The notes: generated by a model not told the origin, from the letters alone. Counted from the first letter of the stretch, positions 1 to 9,197 are shown. The stretch is DNA of 64,000 nucleotides from Tahibacter harae (GCF_024437735.1 NZ_JANFQO010000003.1:124001-188000); one strand, 5' to 3'. Translations and numbers: made by a program.

Positions 1-1
1 C

Positions 2-577
2 ATCGAGTCGGGCCATTCGCGCTTCCCGGTGCACGGCGACGAGAAGGACGAGATCCTCGGCATCCTGCTTGCCAAGGACCTGCTGCGCTGCCTGGCCGAC
101 GGCGTGCCGGCCGACATCCGCATGCTGCTGCGTCCGGTCGCGCTGATTCCCGCGTCCAAGAAGCTCAACATCCTGCTCAAGGAATTCCGCCTCTCGCACA
201 ACCACATGGCCATCGTCGTCGACGAATATGGCGGCGTGGCCGGGCTGATAACGATTGAGGATGTGCTGGAGCAGATCGTCGGCGACATCGACGACGAGCA
301 TGACGACGCCGACGAAGGCGAATCGCGCCAGATCCTGGCCGAGGTCGACGGCCAGTGGCTGGTGAATGCGCTGACACCGATCGGCGAGTTCAACCAGCGC
401 TTCGGCAGCCACTTCCTGGACGAGGAATTCGACACCGTCGGCGGCATGGTCACGGCGGAGTTCGGCCACCTGCCCGAGGTCGGCGAGGAAATCGCCCTCG
501 GCGGCTTCGACTTCCACGTCACCAAGGCCGACGACCGCCGCGTACACCAGTTCGCCGTGCGCGTGCATGCGGGCTGA
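2..577 (+). CDS. corC: CorC/YbeX-type CBS and transporter-associated domain protein (5' partial)
   Basis: The reading frame is open from the first bases, so the N-terminus lies outside the window. What remains is the second CBS motif (DEYGGVAGLITIEDVLEQIVGDI) followed by a CorC/HlyC C-terminal domain ending near VHQFAVRVHAG. CorC-family proteins are linked to magnesium and cobalt efflux; the short YbeX type is cytosolic, while longer relatives carry membrane domains that cannot be judged here. In many proteobacteria this gene sits in the ybeZ-ybeY-corC-lnt cluster. Here its last 11 bases overlap the start of a DUF4105 gene instead of lnt, which implies translational coupling. The family is clear; the exact subtype is not, because the start is missing. 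Confidence 0.9.
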   Translation: MESGHSRFPVHGDEKDEILGILLAKDLLRCLADGVPADIRMLLRPVALIPASKKLNILLKEFRLSHNHMAIVVDEYGGVAGLITIEDVLEQIVGDIDDEHDDADEGESRQILAEVDGQWLVNALTPIGEFNQRFGSHFLDEEFDTVGGMVTAEFGHLPEVGEEIALGGFDFHVTKADDRRVHQFAVRVHAG

Positions 578-1874
578 GGCGCGCCGCGCCGGCGCGGCGC
601 TGCTGCTCGCCCTGCTCTGGCTGCTGGCCGGCGCCGCCGCGGCGCAGGTGCAGACGGCGCCGGCGGCAATGCCGGACGCGGCGCAGGGCACGGCGGCGGA
701 TGCCGCCGAGCCGGGCTCGGAACTGCAGATCGCACTGCTGACCGTAGGCCCGGGCGAAATCTACTGGGAGCGCTTCGGCCACAACGCCATTGCCGTCCAC
801 GACCGCCGCAGCGGCGAGACGCTGAGCTACAACTACGGCATCTTCGATTTCGAGGAGGCGGATTTCTTCCTCAACTTCCTGCGCGGCCATATGCGCTACA
901 GCATGGAAGTGGTGCGACTGGAGGAAGAACTGGCCTACTACCGCCGCGAAGGCCGCGCCGTGCTGCGCCAGGAGCTGGACCTCAGCCCGCGCCAGCGCCT
1001 GGCCCTGCGCGATTTCCTGCGCTGGAACCTGCGCCCGGAAAACGCCAAGTACCGCTACGAATACTTCACCTCGAACTGCTCCACCAAGGTCCGCGACGCG
1101 CTGGACAAAGTACTCGGCGGCGCGATACGTCGCGCGCTGGAAGGCCGTTCGCGCGGCTATACCTACCGCCTGCAGGCCGACAGCCTGATGGCGCCGATTC
1201 CCGAACTGATGCTGCCCATGGACCTGGGCCTGGGCCCGTACGCGGACCGGCGCCTGTCGTTCTGGGAGGAAAGCTTCATCCCCGCCGCTTTCGCCCAGCA
1301 CCTGGGCGAGGTGCAGATCGGCCAGGACGAAGGCCGGCCGCGGCCGCTGGTCAGCGCCACGCAGGAACTCAGCCGCGCCGCGCCCGCACTGGCCGCGGCC
1401 GAACGCAGCTTTCTGCGCCGCCACGGCCCGTATCCGCTGGGCTACGCCCTGCCGGTGGGTGCGATCAGCGCCGCCCTGGCCCTGGGCCTGCTGCTGCTCG
1501 CCCGCACGCAGCGGCCGCGCGCGGGACTGCTGTTCGCACTGGCCGGCATCGGCTTCGCGCTCGTCGCCACGCTGGCCGGGCTGCTGCTGCTGGGCCTGTG
1601 GAGCCTGACCGAACACGTCTCCGCCTGGCGCAACGAGAATCTGCTGCTGCTCAATCCGCTGTGGCTGCTGCTGCTGCCGGCGCTGTGGCGCACGCGCGAT
1701 CCGGACTGGCGCAGCCGCGGCTTCAGCCGCGCCCTGGCCTGGCTGGTGCTGCTGTCGGCGCTGGCCGCGCTGGCGCTGAAACTGCTGCCGGCCTCGGTGC
1801 AGGACAACGCGGTCTGGCTGGCACTGCTGTTGCCGCCGCAGTTGGCGCTGGGGTGGCGGCTGTTGCGGCGCTGA
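567..1874 (+). CDS. DUF4105 membrane protein, possible lipoprotein N-acyltransferase-like enzyme
   Basis: A 435-residue protein. A signal or anchor segment (residues about 10-26) is followed by a periplasmic domain holding a conserved His (H72, in RFGHNA) and Cys (C171, in TSNCST), the pattern of papain-fold thiol enzymes. The C-terminal third has four or five hydrophobic helices, with the motif NENLLLLNPLW between them. These features match DUF4105. From memory, a DUF4105 protein was reported as a lipoprotein N-acyltransferase (Lnb) in Bacteroides; that should be verified and may not transfer to this subgroup. The gene overlaps corC by 11 bp, where lnt is usually found. The family call is firm and the enzymatic role is inference. 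The ATG at 567 is the only start that fits the overlap and the signal segment. Confidence 0.8.
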   Translation: MRAEARRAGAALLLALLWLLAGAAAAQVQTAPAAMPDAAQGTAADAAEPGSELQIALLTVGPGEIYWERFGHNAIAVHDRRSGETLSYNYGIFDFEEADFFLNFLRGHMRYSMEVVRLEEELAYYRREGRAVLRQELDLSPRQRLALRDFLRWNLRPENAKYRYEYFTSNCSTKVRDALDKVLGGAIRRALEGRSRGYTYRLQADSLMAPIPELMLPMDLGLGPYADRRLSFWEESFIPAAFAQHLGEVQIGQDEGRPRPLVSATQELSRAAPALAAAERSFLRRHGPYPLGYALPVGAISAALALGLLLLARTQRPRAGLLFALAGIGFALVATLAGLLLLGLWSLTEHVSAWRNENLLLLNPLWLLLLPALWRTRDPDWRSRGFSRALAWLVLLSALAALALKLLPASVQDNAVWLALLLPPQLALGWRLLRR

Positions 1875-2008
1875 GGGCCGGGAACCGGGACCCGGGATTG
1901 GAAAAGGCGTGGCGCGCGGGCGCTGCGCTTTTTGGCTTCGCCGGTGAACGCGCAAAGTTGGCGAAATCGTCCAATGGTATTTGTGCCGCGGGCCACTAGA
2001 ATCGCCGC

Positions 2009-2797
2009 ATGCCCTCGTACCTGCGCCAGCTCGCCGTGCTGCTGTCGTTCGCCTGCACCGCGGCAGCGCAGGCGTCCGGCCCGTTGCAGGTGCGCCTGGC
2101 TTCGCTGGAATGGCCGCCCTACGTCGGCGCGAAGCTGCCCGGCCAGGGCTATGCCGCCGAAGTGGTGCGCGCGGCCTGCGCCCGCGGCGGCGTGGAAGTG
2201 CAGCTGGACCTGATGCCCTGGGCGCGCGCGCTGCTGCTGGCCCTGCGCGGCGATGTCGCCGGCGTCATGCCCGAATACCGCAATGCCGAGCGCGAGGCGC
2301 AGTTCGCCTTCTCCGCGCCGTTTCCCGGCGGTCCCGTGGGCCTGTACAAACGCCGCGGCGCGGACATCGCCTACGCGGTCAATCCGGGACAGGATCTCGA
2401 CGCCGCCCTGCGCAGCATCGCCAGCCATCGCATCGGCATCGTGCGCGATTACGTCAACAACGCCACCTTCGACCGCGCCGACTATCTGCAGCGCGAGGAA
2501 GGCGCCAGCGACGGCGTCAACCTGCGCAAGCTCGCCCACGGCCGGCTGGACCTGGTCTTCATCGACCGCTGGGTGGCCGGCCACCTGCTGCACACCGACC
2601 CGCTGCTGCGCGGCGCGCAGCTGGAAATGCTGCAGCCGCCGATCGAGGAACCGGCCCTGCATATCGCCTGGTCGCGCCAGTCCGCCGCCGCCGCGCGGGC
2701 GCGCGGCGCCTGCGACGCCGGCCTGGACCAGCTGCGGCGCGACGGCACCATCGCGCAGCTGCGCCAGCGCCATGGCGTGGGCGGTGCCGGCGACTGA
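2009..2797 (+). CDS. Periplasmic solute-binding protein, family 3-like (SBP_bac_3)
   Basis: A 262-residue protein with a signal peptide (residues about 1-22, cleaved near AQASG). The mature part starts with the typical family 3 strand pattern (LQVRLASLEWPPYVG) and continues through PWARALLLALRGDVAGVMP to a C-terminal helix (GLDQLRRDGTIAQLRQRHG). Such proteins bind amino acids or similar small solutes in the periplasm. No permease or ATPase gene is adjacent, so it may be an orphan binding protein or may have been co-opted as a sensor-like protein. The ligand cannot be predicted. The gene stands alone, 134 bp after the DUF4105 gene. Confidence 0.8.
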   Translation: MPSYLRQLAVLLSFACTAAAQASGPLQVRLASLEWPPYVGAKLPGQGYAAEVVRAACARGGVEVQLDLMPWARALLLALRGDVAGVMPEYRNAEREAQFAFSAPFPGGPVGLYKRRGADIAYAVNPGQDLDAALRSIASHRIGIVRDYVNNATFDRADYLQREEGASDGVNLRKLAHGRLDLVFIDRWVAGHLLHTDPLLRGAQLEMLQPPIEEPALHIAWSRQSAAAARARGACDAGLDQLRRDGTIAQLRQRHGVGGAGD

Positions 2798-2962
2798 GCA
2801 TGCCTTGGCTCGGCCAGTCCTGTATGGCTGCAAAAACGCGGCGACGTACAAGAACCAGCCGGCCGGCTCACATCCGAAGTAACAAACCGGCGGCTTTCCG
2901 GTGCCGGCGGCGCAGTCGGTGCGAACGGCGGCTGAGCCTGGCCCGCAGCAGGCCGCCCCACC

Positions 2963-5005
2963 TCAGCTGTGCTGCACCTGTCTCTGCCGCGCATAGCCCA
3001 GCGCCTCGCTCTCGCGCAGGCCGCAGCCGAACAACTGGCCCTGCAGCAGATCGCAGCCTATGTCTTCGAGGAAACGCCGCTGCCCCGCCGTCTCCACGCC
3101 TTCGGCAGCGACCTGCAACCCCAGGCTGTGGCCCAGGCCGACGATGGCGCGCACGATGGTCGCGTCGCTGAGATCGGTGAGCACGTCGCGCACGAAGCTC
3201 ATGTCGATCTTGAGCTTGGTCACCGGCAGTTCCTTGAGATAACCCAGCGAGGCATGGCCGGTGCCGAAATCGTCGATGGCGATGCCCACGCCCAGCGCGC
3301 GCAGGCGGCGCAGGGATTCGGCCGCGTATTTGACGTTGTCGACGATCGCGGTCTCGGTGATCTCCAGCTCCAGCGCCGCGCCGGGCAGGTTGTGCACCTC
3401 CAGCACGGCGGCGACGCGCTCGTGCAGGTTGCGTTCGCGCAGCTGCGCACCGGATACGTTCACCGACACCGCCAGCCCGGGCTGGCCGTTGGCGCGCCAC
3501 AGCGCCGCGCGCGCGCAGGCCTGGCGCAGCACCCAGTCGCCCAGCACCGGGATGGTGCCGTTCTCCTCGGCCAGGCGGATGAAGCTGGCCGGACGCAGCA
3601 GGCCGAACTGCGGATGCTGCCAGCGCAGCAGCGCCTCCATGCCCTGTACGCGCCCGCTGCGCGCCTGCACCAGCGGATCGAACACCAGGTCCAGCTCGTC
3701 GCCCAGGCTGCCGCGGCGCAGATCCTGGCTGAGCCGGCGCCGCGTCGCGGTCTCGTCGTCGCGCGCCGCGTCGAAGAACGCCGCGCCGCCGAGGCCGTCG
3801 CCCTTGGCCTGGGCCAGGGCAGATTCGGCATTGTGCAAAAGTCCCTCGGCGCTGTCGGCGTCGTCAGGATAGATGGCGCTGCCGCCGCGCACGGCCAGCT
3901 GGAACTGCCCTGCGGCCAGCTCCAGCGGCCGCAGCAGGGCCTGCTGCACCTGCTGGAACAATTCCTCCACCGCGGCGCGGCTGCCGCCTTCGTGCAGCAG
4001 CAGGGCGAACTTGTCCTCGACCACGCGGGCGACGAAGACGCCTTCGATCGCATCCAGCCGGCGCGCGAATTCGCGCAGGATGTCGTCGCCGACCGCGCGG
4101 CCATAGGTGTCGTTGATCGCGCGCAGGCCGCACAGATCCAGCAGCAGCAGGGCCAGCGGCGCGCCGCGGCTGGACGCGGTGGCGACGGCATGGCCCAGGC
4201 GCGTCAGCAGCAGCTGGCGGTTGGGCAGGCCGGTGAGATCATCGAACTGCTGCAGATAGCTCGCGCGCGCCTCCGCCTCCGCACGGCGCACCAGATTCTC
4301 GCGGATGCCGGCCAGCAGCGTGTTCATGGCTTTGGCGAGGCGGCCCAGTTCGTCGTGCTCGTGCCCGGCGGGCACGCTGACCGAGGCCGTCTCCGGCGTG
4401 AGCGTATCGGTATCGGCCAGCTCGTCGGCCAGGCGTTCCAGCGGGCCGGTCAGCACGCGGCTGACCACGGCCAGCAGCACCAGCCCCAGCAGCGCCGCCC
4501 AGATCAGCCCGGCGCCCAGCACCAGGCCGGTGCGGGCGAGGAAATCGCGCCCGAGCACGAAGGTGTCCACGCCGACATGCAGCTCGCCCAGGGCGGCGCC
4601 GCCGCGCGGGTTCTCCAGCGTACCGCGGTAGTCGCGCTCGGCGCCGAACAGGCTGTCGCTGATGCGCCGCCAGGGGCTGCGCAGCAGCTCGCCCTCGCGC
4701 CGCGCCAGCACGGTGTCGGGAAACATGCGGATCTCGGCGCGGTAGACGCCGGGATAGGCGGTCAGGCCTTCCAGCACCTGGCCGGCCAGGTCGGTGTCGA
4801 TCTCGTACACCGCCTCGGTCGCGGCGCGGTGCAAGGTATTGAGCGCCTGATGGCCGGAATGATCCAGCTGCTGGCTGTGGCTGCGCGCATCGGCCAGCAC
4901 CTGGCCCAGCGACAGGGCGCCGCCGATCAGCAACGTCCCCAGCAGTACGATGCGGGTCAGTCGCGTACTCAAACGATCACGGCGCGGCAGTCGATCGGAT
5001 TCCAC
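2963..5005 (-). CDS. Membrane GGDEF/EAL protein, probable c-di-GMP phosphodiesterase
   Basis: About 680 residues from the GTG at 5005 (VESDRLP); a TTG at 4972 is a second possible start. The order is a membrane helix, a periplasmic sensing region, a second helix, a HAMP-like linker, a GGDEF domain and an EAL domain. The GGDEF signature is replaced by VVEDKF (in ARVVEDKFALLL), so cyclase activity is unlikely. The EAL domain keeps EALLRW, ELEITET, DDFGTG, KIDMSFV and AEGVET, which hold the metal and catalytic residues, so phosphodiesterase activity is plausible. The degenerate GGDEF may act as a GTP-binding regulatory domain. Both strands are GC-rich, and long upstream extensions of this frame were discounted because they look non-coding. 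Confidence 0.88.
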   Translation of the reverse strand: MESDRLPRRDRLSTRLTRIVLLGTLLIGGALSLGQVLADARSHSQQLDHSGHQALNTLHRAATEAVYEIDTDLAGQVLEGLTAYPGVYRAEIRMFPDTVLARREGELLRSPWRRISDSLFGAERDYRGTLENPRGGAALGELHVGVDTFVLGRDFLARTGLVLGAGLIWAALLGLVLLAVVSRVLTGPLERLADELADTDTLTPETASVSVPAGHEHDELGRLAKAMNTLLAGIRENLVRRAEAEARASYLQQFDDLTGLPNRQLLLTRLGHAVATASSRGAPLALLLLDLCGLRAINDTYGRAVGDDILREFARRLDAIEGVFVARVVEDKFALLLHEGGSRAAVEELFQQVQQALLRPLELAAGQFQLAVRGGSAIYPDDADSAEGLLHNAESALAQAKGDGLGGAAFFDAARDDETATRRRLSQDLRRGSLGDELDLVFDPLVQARSGRVQGMEALLRWQHPQFGLLRPASFIRLAEENGTIPVLGDWVLRQACARAALWRANGQPGLAVSVNVSGAQLRERNLHERVAAVLEVHNLPGAALELEITETAIVDNVKYAAESLRRLRALGVGIAIDDFGTGHASLGYLKELPVTKLKIDMSFVRDVLTDLSDATIVRAIVGLGHSLGLQVAAEGVETAGQRRFLEDIGCDLLQGQLFGCGLRESEALGYARQRQVQHS

Positions 5006-5423
5006 GCGGGCAACCTGGGAGATGGGCCGGTCGAGTGTAGCCCACTCGCCCGGACTTGGTGCCCGGCATCGCGGCGGTCGCAGGCGAATTTCCGCGTGAG
5101 CGCAGTCGCGGCGCGCTGTCGCCGCCGCGCATCGTCCGCATGCGCGCATCGGCCGGACAAGCGCGACGCCGTACGGATGCCGGCCGGGTTCGCCTTCCGC
5201 ATGCGCGCGCCGCACCACCGGCCGCGTTCTGCACCGGCGAATGCCGCAGTGCGCAGCGCAAGCGCCTTGCATGAACGGTTTGCGCGGTTTTCCAGCGCCG
5301 CGGCATCTGCCCGCAACACCGCAATCCAGCGCCTGCATTGCAGCACCGCCTGTTGCATTCGCTGCGCGCGGAAGCTTTTCCGCGCCTGCTACTCTTGCGC
5401 TACCCCAGCGGTCCGCGGCCTCC
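5006..5423. other. Intergenic region with a palindrome, between divergent genes
   Basis: About 418 bp separating the EAL gene (minus) and the secreted unknown (plus). I see no convincing gene. At 5366-5385 there is a perfect inverted repeat (GCGCGGAA, 4-nt loop, TTCCGCGC) about 40 bp upstream of the plus-strand start; it could be an operator or a hairpin in the leader. A TACACT motif near 5035 on the minus strand could be a -10 element for the EAL gene. Confidence 0.4.
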
Positions 5424-6674
5424 ATGCGCACTCACGCCACGCAAGGCATCAACTATCCCCTGCTGCTCGCCGTGCTCGCCCTGCATGCCGGCGTCTTCGC
5501 CTGGGCGCTGCGCCAGCCTGCGTTCGCACCGTCGCCGCAACGCACCGCGGCGCGCGCGGAAACCGCGCCGCCGGGCAATACCACGCCCAGGCCCGACGCG
5601 CAGCGCCGCAGTGAAACAGCAGTTACCGACGACGAGATCCCCGCCGCCGACGATCCGCGCCGCGCCTTCACTCCGCAGCAATGGCGCGACAATCAGCAGC
5701 GCGCCGCGGCCGCGCTGCTGCAGCGCGAACTCGGCGCACTGGCCGCCGTCGCCGCGCGCGATCCGGCCCAATTGCCGCGCGCGCTGGAACAGGGCCTGGC
5801 CCGCGGCGACCGCGCCGCCGCCCAGGCCGCCGCGGCACTGCACGAGGAATGCAGCCAGTTCGACGCCGCCGCACTGCAATCGGCGCCGCCGATCTTGCTG
5901 CAGGACATCGCAGCGCCATTGCAGCCGCTGCTGCGCGCCCGTTTCGATGCGCGCCTGCAGCGCCTGCGCGAACAGGCGCGCCGCTGCGCCGCCTGGAACC
6001 AGGCCCAGGCCACGCTGGCCACGGCGCGGCGCGACTATGCCGGCCGGGCCAACGCGGATGCGCACGAAGCGCTGCGCGTACAGCAGCAGCTGCAACCGGC
6101 CACGCCGGATCTGCTCGCGCGCCTGCGCCAGGGCCTGGAGCAAGTGTGGCGGCAGAACAGCGACGCCGCGGTCGGGCGCAATCTCGCCCTGCTGCTGTTG
6201 AACGAGGACGATGCGACGCGGCGCGAGCTGGGCCTGCGCCTGCTGCTGCAACTGGGCGAACAGGACGACAGCCAGGCCGACTTCGTGGCCGCGGTGCTGA
6301 ACCAGGGCTACGGCAAGCTGCCGCGGCAGCCCGTGCTGGCCGCAACCTGGCAGCGCCGCGCCGCCGATCTCGGCAGCGACAGCGCCATCGGCGGCGAACT
6401 GCAGCAGGAGCCGGTGCGCGCATCAGCCGAACAGGCCTGGTCCTGGCGCGCCTGGCGGGTGTGGCTCAATGCACAGGGCTGTTACGTCCGGGCCGCCCGC
6501 GCGGACGACGCCCTGCTCGCGGACGACCTGCGCGCGCTGCAGCAGCTGGATACGCAGCTGGACGCTGCCGCCCGCGGCCGCGCCGGCCGCCTGTACCGCG
6601 AACGTCTGGCGCAGTGGGGCGAACGCGCCCGCACCGCGCGCCACTGCGGCAACGCGCCCGCAACGGAACGATAG
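5424..6674 (+). CDS. Hypothetical secreted or membrane-anchored helical repeat protein
   Basis: 416 residues from the ATG at 5424. Residues about 10-30 (YPLLLAVLALHAGVFAWAL) form one uncleaved or signal-type hydrophobic segment, then a Pro/Ala/Thr-rich linker. The rest is Ala/Leu/Gln/Arg-rich and strongly helical, resembling tandem helical (TPR/Sel1-like) arrays without a clear repeat consensus. Isolated cysteines (HEECSQF, ARRCAAW, AQGCYV, ARHCGN) could form periplasmic disulfides. I do not recognise the family. It is likely periplasmic and anchored by the N-terminal helix. Upstream ATG codons in the same frame exist, but the sequence before 5424 lacks coding character and the signal segment fits this start. 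Confidence 0.65.
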   Translation: MRTHATQGINYPLLLAVLALHAGVFAWALRQPAFAPSPQRTAARAETAPPGNTTPRPDAQRRSETAVTDDEIPAADDPRRAFTPQQWRDNQQRAAAALLQRELGALAAVAARDPAQLPRALEQGLARGDRAAAQAAAALHEECSQFDAAALQSAPPILLQDIAAPLQPLLRARFDARLQRLREQARRCAAWNQAQATLATARRDYAGRANADAHEALRVQQQLQPATPDLLARLRQGLEQVWRQNSDAAVGRNLALLLLNEDDATRRELGLRLLLQLGEQDDSQADFVAAVLNQGYGKLPRQPVLAATWQRRAADLGSDSAIGGELQQEPVRASAEQAWSWRAWRVWLNAQGCYVRAARADDALLADDLRALQQLDTQLDAAARGRAGRLYRERLAQWGERARTARHCGNAPATER

Positions 6675-6719
6675 CCCTGCACCACGGCGCGGCCGTCGAT
6701 TGAAATATTTGCGAATATT

Positions 6720-7634
6720 TCAACGACCGCCCGGCGGCGGCGGCAGCTGCGCGCAGCGCGCGGCGAGGAATTCGCGCAGCGCCTGCACCGCGGGGCTGAG
6801 CAGGCGCCGGTCGGCGCAGATCAGATGCAGCGGCGCGGCTTCGCCGCGCCAGTCCGGCAGCAGCGCCTCCAGCCGGCCGGCGGCGACATCGGCGCAAATA
6901 TCCAGCCAGGATTTGTAGGCCAGCCCGCGCCCGGCCACGGCCCAGCGCCGCACCGCGTCGCCGTCGTCGCTGATGCGGTCGCCGTCCACCGTCACCACAC
7001 AGTCGCCGCCGCTGCCATGGAAACGCCAGCGTGCGTGCAACTCGTCGCTGAGCAGGAAGCGCAGGCAGTTGTGCTGCTTGAGATCCTGCGGCTGCTGCGG
7101 CCGGCCGTGGCGCTGCAGATACGCCGGTGCCGCGCACAGCACGCGCCGGTTGTGCGGCAGCAGCGGCAGCGCGACCAGGGCCGAATCCGCCGGCGCGCCG
7201 TAGCGCAGCGCCAGGTCCACCGGCTGGCGGTAGACATCGGCCAGACGGTCCGACAGCTGCACGCGCAGGCGCAGCGCCGGATGCGCGGCGAGAAAATCGT
7301 CCAGCCAGGCCAGCACACCGTTGCGGCCCAGGTCCGAAGGCAGCGACAGCTGCAGGCTGCCGCGCAGTTCCGAGGCGGCGCCGCGCAGGGCCTGCTCGCC
7401 TTCAGCCAGGGTCTGCAGGGCCAGGCGGCAATGCTGCAGGAAACGTTCGCCGTCGGGCGTCAGACGCAGGCTGCGGGTGGAGCGCACGAACAGGCGGGTG
7501 TGCAGCTCGGCTTCCAGGCGCTTGATCGCGGCGCTGGCCGCGGCCGGGCTCAGGTCCAGGCTGCGCGCGGCGGCGGAAAAGCTGCCGCTGTCGGCGGCGC
7601 GGACGAAAAATTCCAGCTCGATCAGGGCCTTCAT
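6720..7634 (-). CDS. LysR-family transcriptional regulator
   Basis: 304 residues from the ATG at 7634 (MKALIELEFFVRAADSGSF), which begins just before the winged helix-turn-helix as in most LysR proteins; an ATG at 7664 would add ten residues. The helix-turn-helix covers residues about 18-37 (SAAARSLDLSPAAASAAIKR). The effector domain follows from about residue 90 and includes the typical GRGLAYKSW segment. It is transcribed away from the VOC gene and is the likely regulator of that run of genes. A perfect 9-bp inverted repeat in the shared promoter is a candidate binding site. The effector is unknown. Confidence 0.9.
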   Translation of the reverse strand: MKALIELEFFVRAADSGSFSAAARSLDLSPAAASAAIKRLEAELHTRLFVRSTRSLRLTPDGERFLQHCRLALQTLAEGEQALRGAASELRGSLQLSLPSDLGRNGVLAWLDDFLAAHPALRLRVQLSDRLADVYRQPVDLALRYGAPADSALVALPLLPHNRRVLCAAPAYLQRHGRPQQPQDLKQHNCLRFLLSDELHARWRFHGSGGDCVVTVDGDRISDDGDAVRRWAVAGRGLAYKSWLDICADVAAGRLEALLPDWRGEAAPLHLICADRRLLSPAVQALREFLAARCAQLPPPPGGR

Positions 7635-7662
7635 CGCTGCGCCGCCGGCCTCATCTTCAACC

Positions 7663-7716
7663 ATTGATTGAAACTGATTCGGTAATTGCCGCGTTTTTCT
7701 CGCCAAGTCAATCAAT
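7663..7716. promoter_or_regulatory. Inverted repeat in the LysR/VOC divergent promoter
   Basis: ATTGATTGA at 7663-7671 and its exact reverse complement TCAATCAAT at 7708-7716 flank a 36-bp AT-richer spacer between two divergent genes. LysR regulators commonly bind inverted repeats in such positions, so this is a candidate operator for the adjacent LysR protein. The left arm lies just upstream of the preferred LysR start at 7634. Confidence 0.5.
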
Positions 7717-7749
7717 CACGCTAGCGCCATCGCAGCACGGGAGAGCCCC

Positions 7750-8187
7750 ATGGACGCCGCCGACGCCAGCACCCCGCCCTACCGCTGGCAGTTCGACCAT
7801 ATCAACCTGCGCGCCGGCGACAGCCCGGGGCTGCAGCAACTGTTCGGCCAGATCCTGGGCCTGCAGCCCGGCTACCGCCCGCCGTTCCCGTTTCCGGGCG
7901 ATTGGCTATACCGCGACGGCCAGGCCTGGCTGCACCTGGTGCGCGGCACCGGCCAGGGCGAGCAGGTGCAGTTCGGCCATATCGCCTTCCGCACCGACGA
8001 GCCGGCCCCGCGCCTGCTGGCGCGGGTGCGCGCCAGCGGCCTGCACCACGAGCTGCGGAAAATTCCACAAGAGAACTGTGCACAGATCTTCGTGCGCCTG
8101 CCCGGCCTGGTGGTGGAACTGGCCGCACCGCTGGACGCCGGCACTGCTGCCGGCTGCATTGCCGACCATAAGGAACACTTTGCATGA
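7750..8187 (+). CDS. VOC (glyoxalase/bleomycin resistance fold) family protein
   Basis: 145 residues. The N-terminal FDHINLRAGD and central FGHIAFRTD supply the paired metal-ligand histidines of the vicinal oxygen chelate fold, and VVELAAP near the end supplies a conserved glutamate. VOC proteins are metal-dependent lyases, dioxygenases or drug-binding proteins; the substrate cannot be read here. A good ribosome-binding site (GGGAGAG) precedes the ATG. The stop codon overlaps the next start (ATGA), so it is co-translated with the deacetylase. Confidence 0.85.
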   Translation: MDAADASTPPYRWQFDHINLRAGDSPGLQQLFGQILGLQPGYRPPFPFPGDWLYRDGQAWLHLVRGTGQGEQVQFGHIAFRTDEPAPRLLARVRASGLHHELRKIPQENCAQIFVRLPGLVVELAAPLDAGTAAGCIADHKEHFA

Positions 8188-9197
8188 ACACGCCGACCGA
8201 CCGCGGCCGCCGCGAATTTCTCCACACCGCCGGCCAGGCCGGTCTCGCCGCCGGCGCGCTGGCCGGCCTGGCCAGTAGTGCCTCGGCCAAGGAAACCGCA
8301 TCCGCGCCGCGCAGCGGCAGCAGCAACGCGGCTGCGCCGGCCGAGGCCCGGCATTGGCCCAATGGCGCACGTCTCATCCTGTCCATCTCCATGCAGTTCG
8401 AAGCCGGCGGCGAGCCGGCCGAAGGCGCCGACAGTCCGTTCTCGGCCAGTCCGCTGCCCGCCGGCACGCCGGACCTGGCGGCGCAGACCTGGTTCCAGTA
8501 CGGCTACCGCGAAGGCGTGCCGCGTCTGCTGGACCTGTGGGACAAGCACGGCGTCAAGGTGACCTCACACATGGTCGGCGCCGCAGTGCTGAAGAATCCG
8601 GCGCTGGCGAAAGAGATCGTGCGCCGCGGCCACGAAGCCGCCGCCCACGGCATGGACTGGAAGCCGCAGTTCGGCCTGGGCCGGGCTGCCGAGCTGGCCT
8701 TCGTCCGCGCCGGCGCTGAAGCGGTGGAAAAGACCACCGGCCAGCGCCCGCGCGGCTACAACTGCAACTGGCTGCGGCGCAGCCCGGATACCTTGTCGGT
8801 GCTGCAGGAACTGGGCTTCATCTATCACATCGACGACCTCAGCCGCGACGAGCCCTTCATCGTGCCGGTAGACGGCAAGGACTTCGCCGTCGTGCCCTAT
8901 ACCCTGCACTGCAATGACATCGTGCTGATCGAAGGCCGCCATTTCTCCAGCCGCCAGTTCTACGAACAGCTCAAGGACGAGTTCGACCAGCTCTACGCCG
9001 AGGCCGGCAGCCGCCGCCGCATGATGTCGCTCAGCACCCACGACCGCATCGGCGGCCGCCCCGCCGTAGTCAAGGCGCTGGACGATTTCCTCGCCTACGC
9101 CCTGGCCAAACCCGGCGTCGCCGCCGCACGCAAGGACCAGATCGCCGAATGGGCGCTCAAGGACAGCGCCACGCGGCGCGAGGCCGTCGCGACCTGA
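8184..9197 (+). CDS. Tat-exported polysaccharide deacetylase family protein
   Basis: 337 residues. A twin-arginine signal (R9 R10 in GRREFL, then AGLAAGALAGLASSASA) marks export of a folded, probably metal-containing enzyme. The NodB-like fold is seen in ILSISMQFEAGGEP, the region around VTSHMVG, and the GHEAAAHGMDW motif typical of the PuuE/allantoinase-like and chitooligosaccharide deacetylase branch. It may hydrolyse a small amide or an N-acetyl group; the substrate is unknown. Its start overlaps the VOC stop by 4 bp, so they form one transcript. An alcohol dehydrogenase gene follows after 179 bp. Confidence 0.85.
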   Translation: MNTPTDRGRREFLHTAGQAGLAAGALAGLASSASAKETASAPRSGSSNAAAPAEARHWPNGARLILSISMQFEAGGEPAEGADSPFSASPLPAGTPDLAAQTWFQYGYREGVPRLLDLWDKHGVKVTSHMVGAAVLKNPALAKEIVRRGHEAAAHGMDWKPQFGLGRAAELAFVRAGAEAVEKTTGQRPRGYNCNWLRRSPDTLSVLQELGFIYHIDDLSRDEPFIVPVDGKDFAVVPYTLHCNDIVLIEGRHFSSRQFYEQLKDEFDQLYAEAGSRRRMMSLSTHDRIGGRPAVVKALDDFLAYALAKPGVAAARKDQIAEWALKDSATRREAVAT

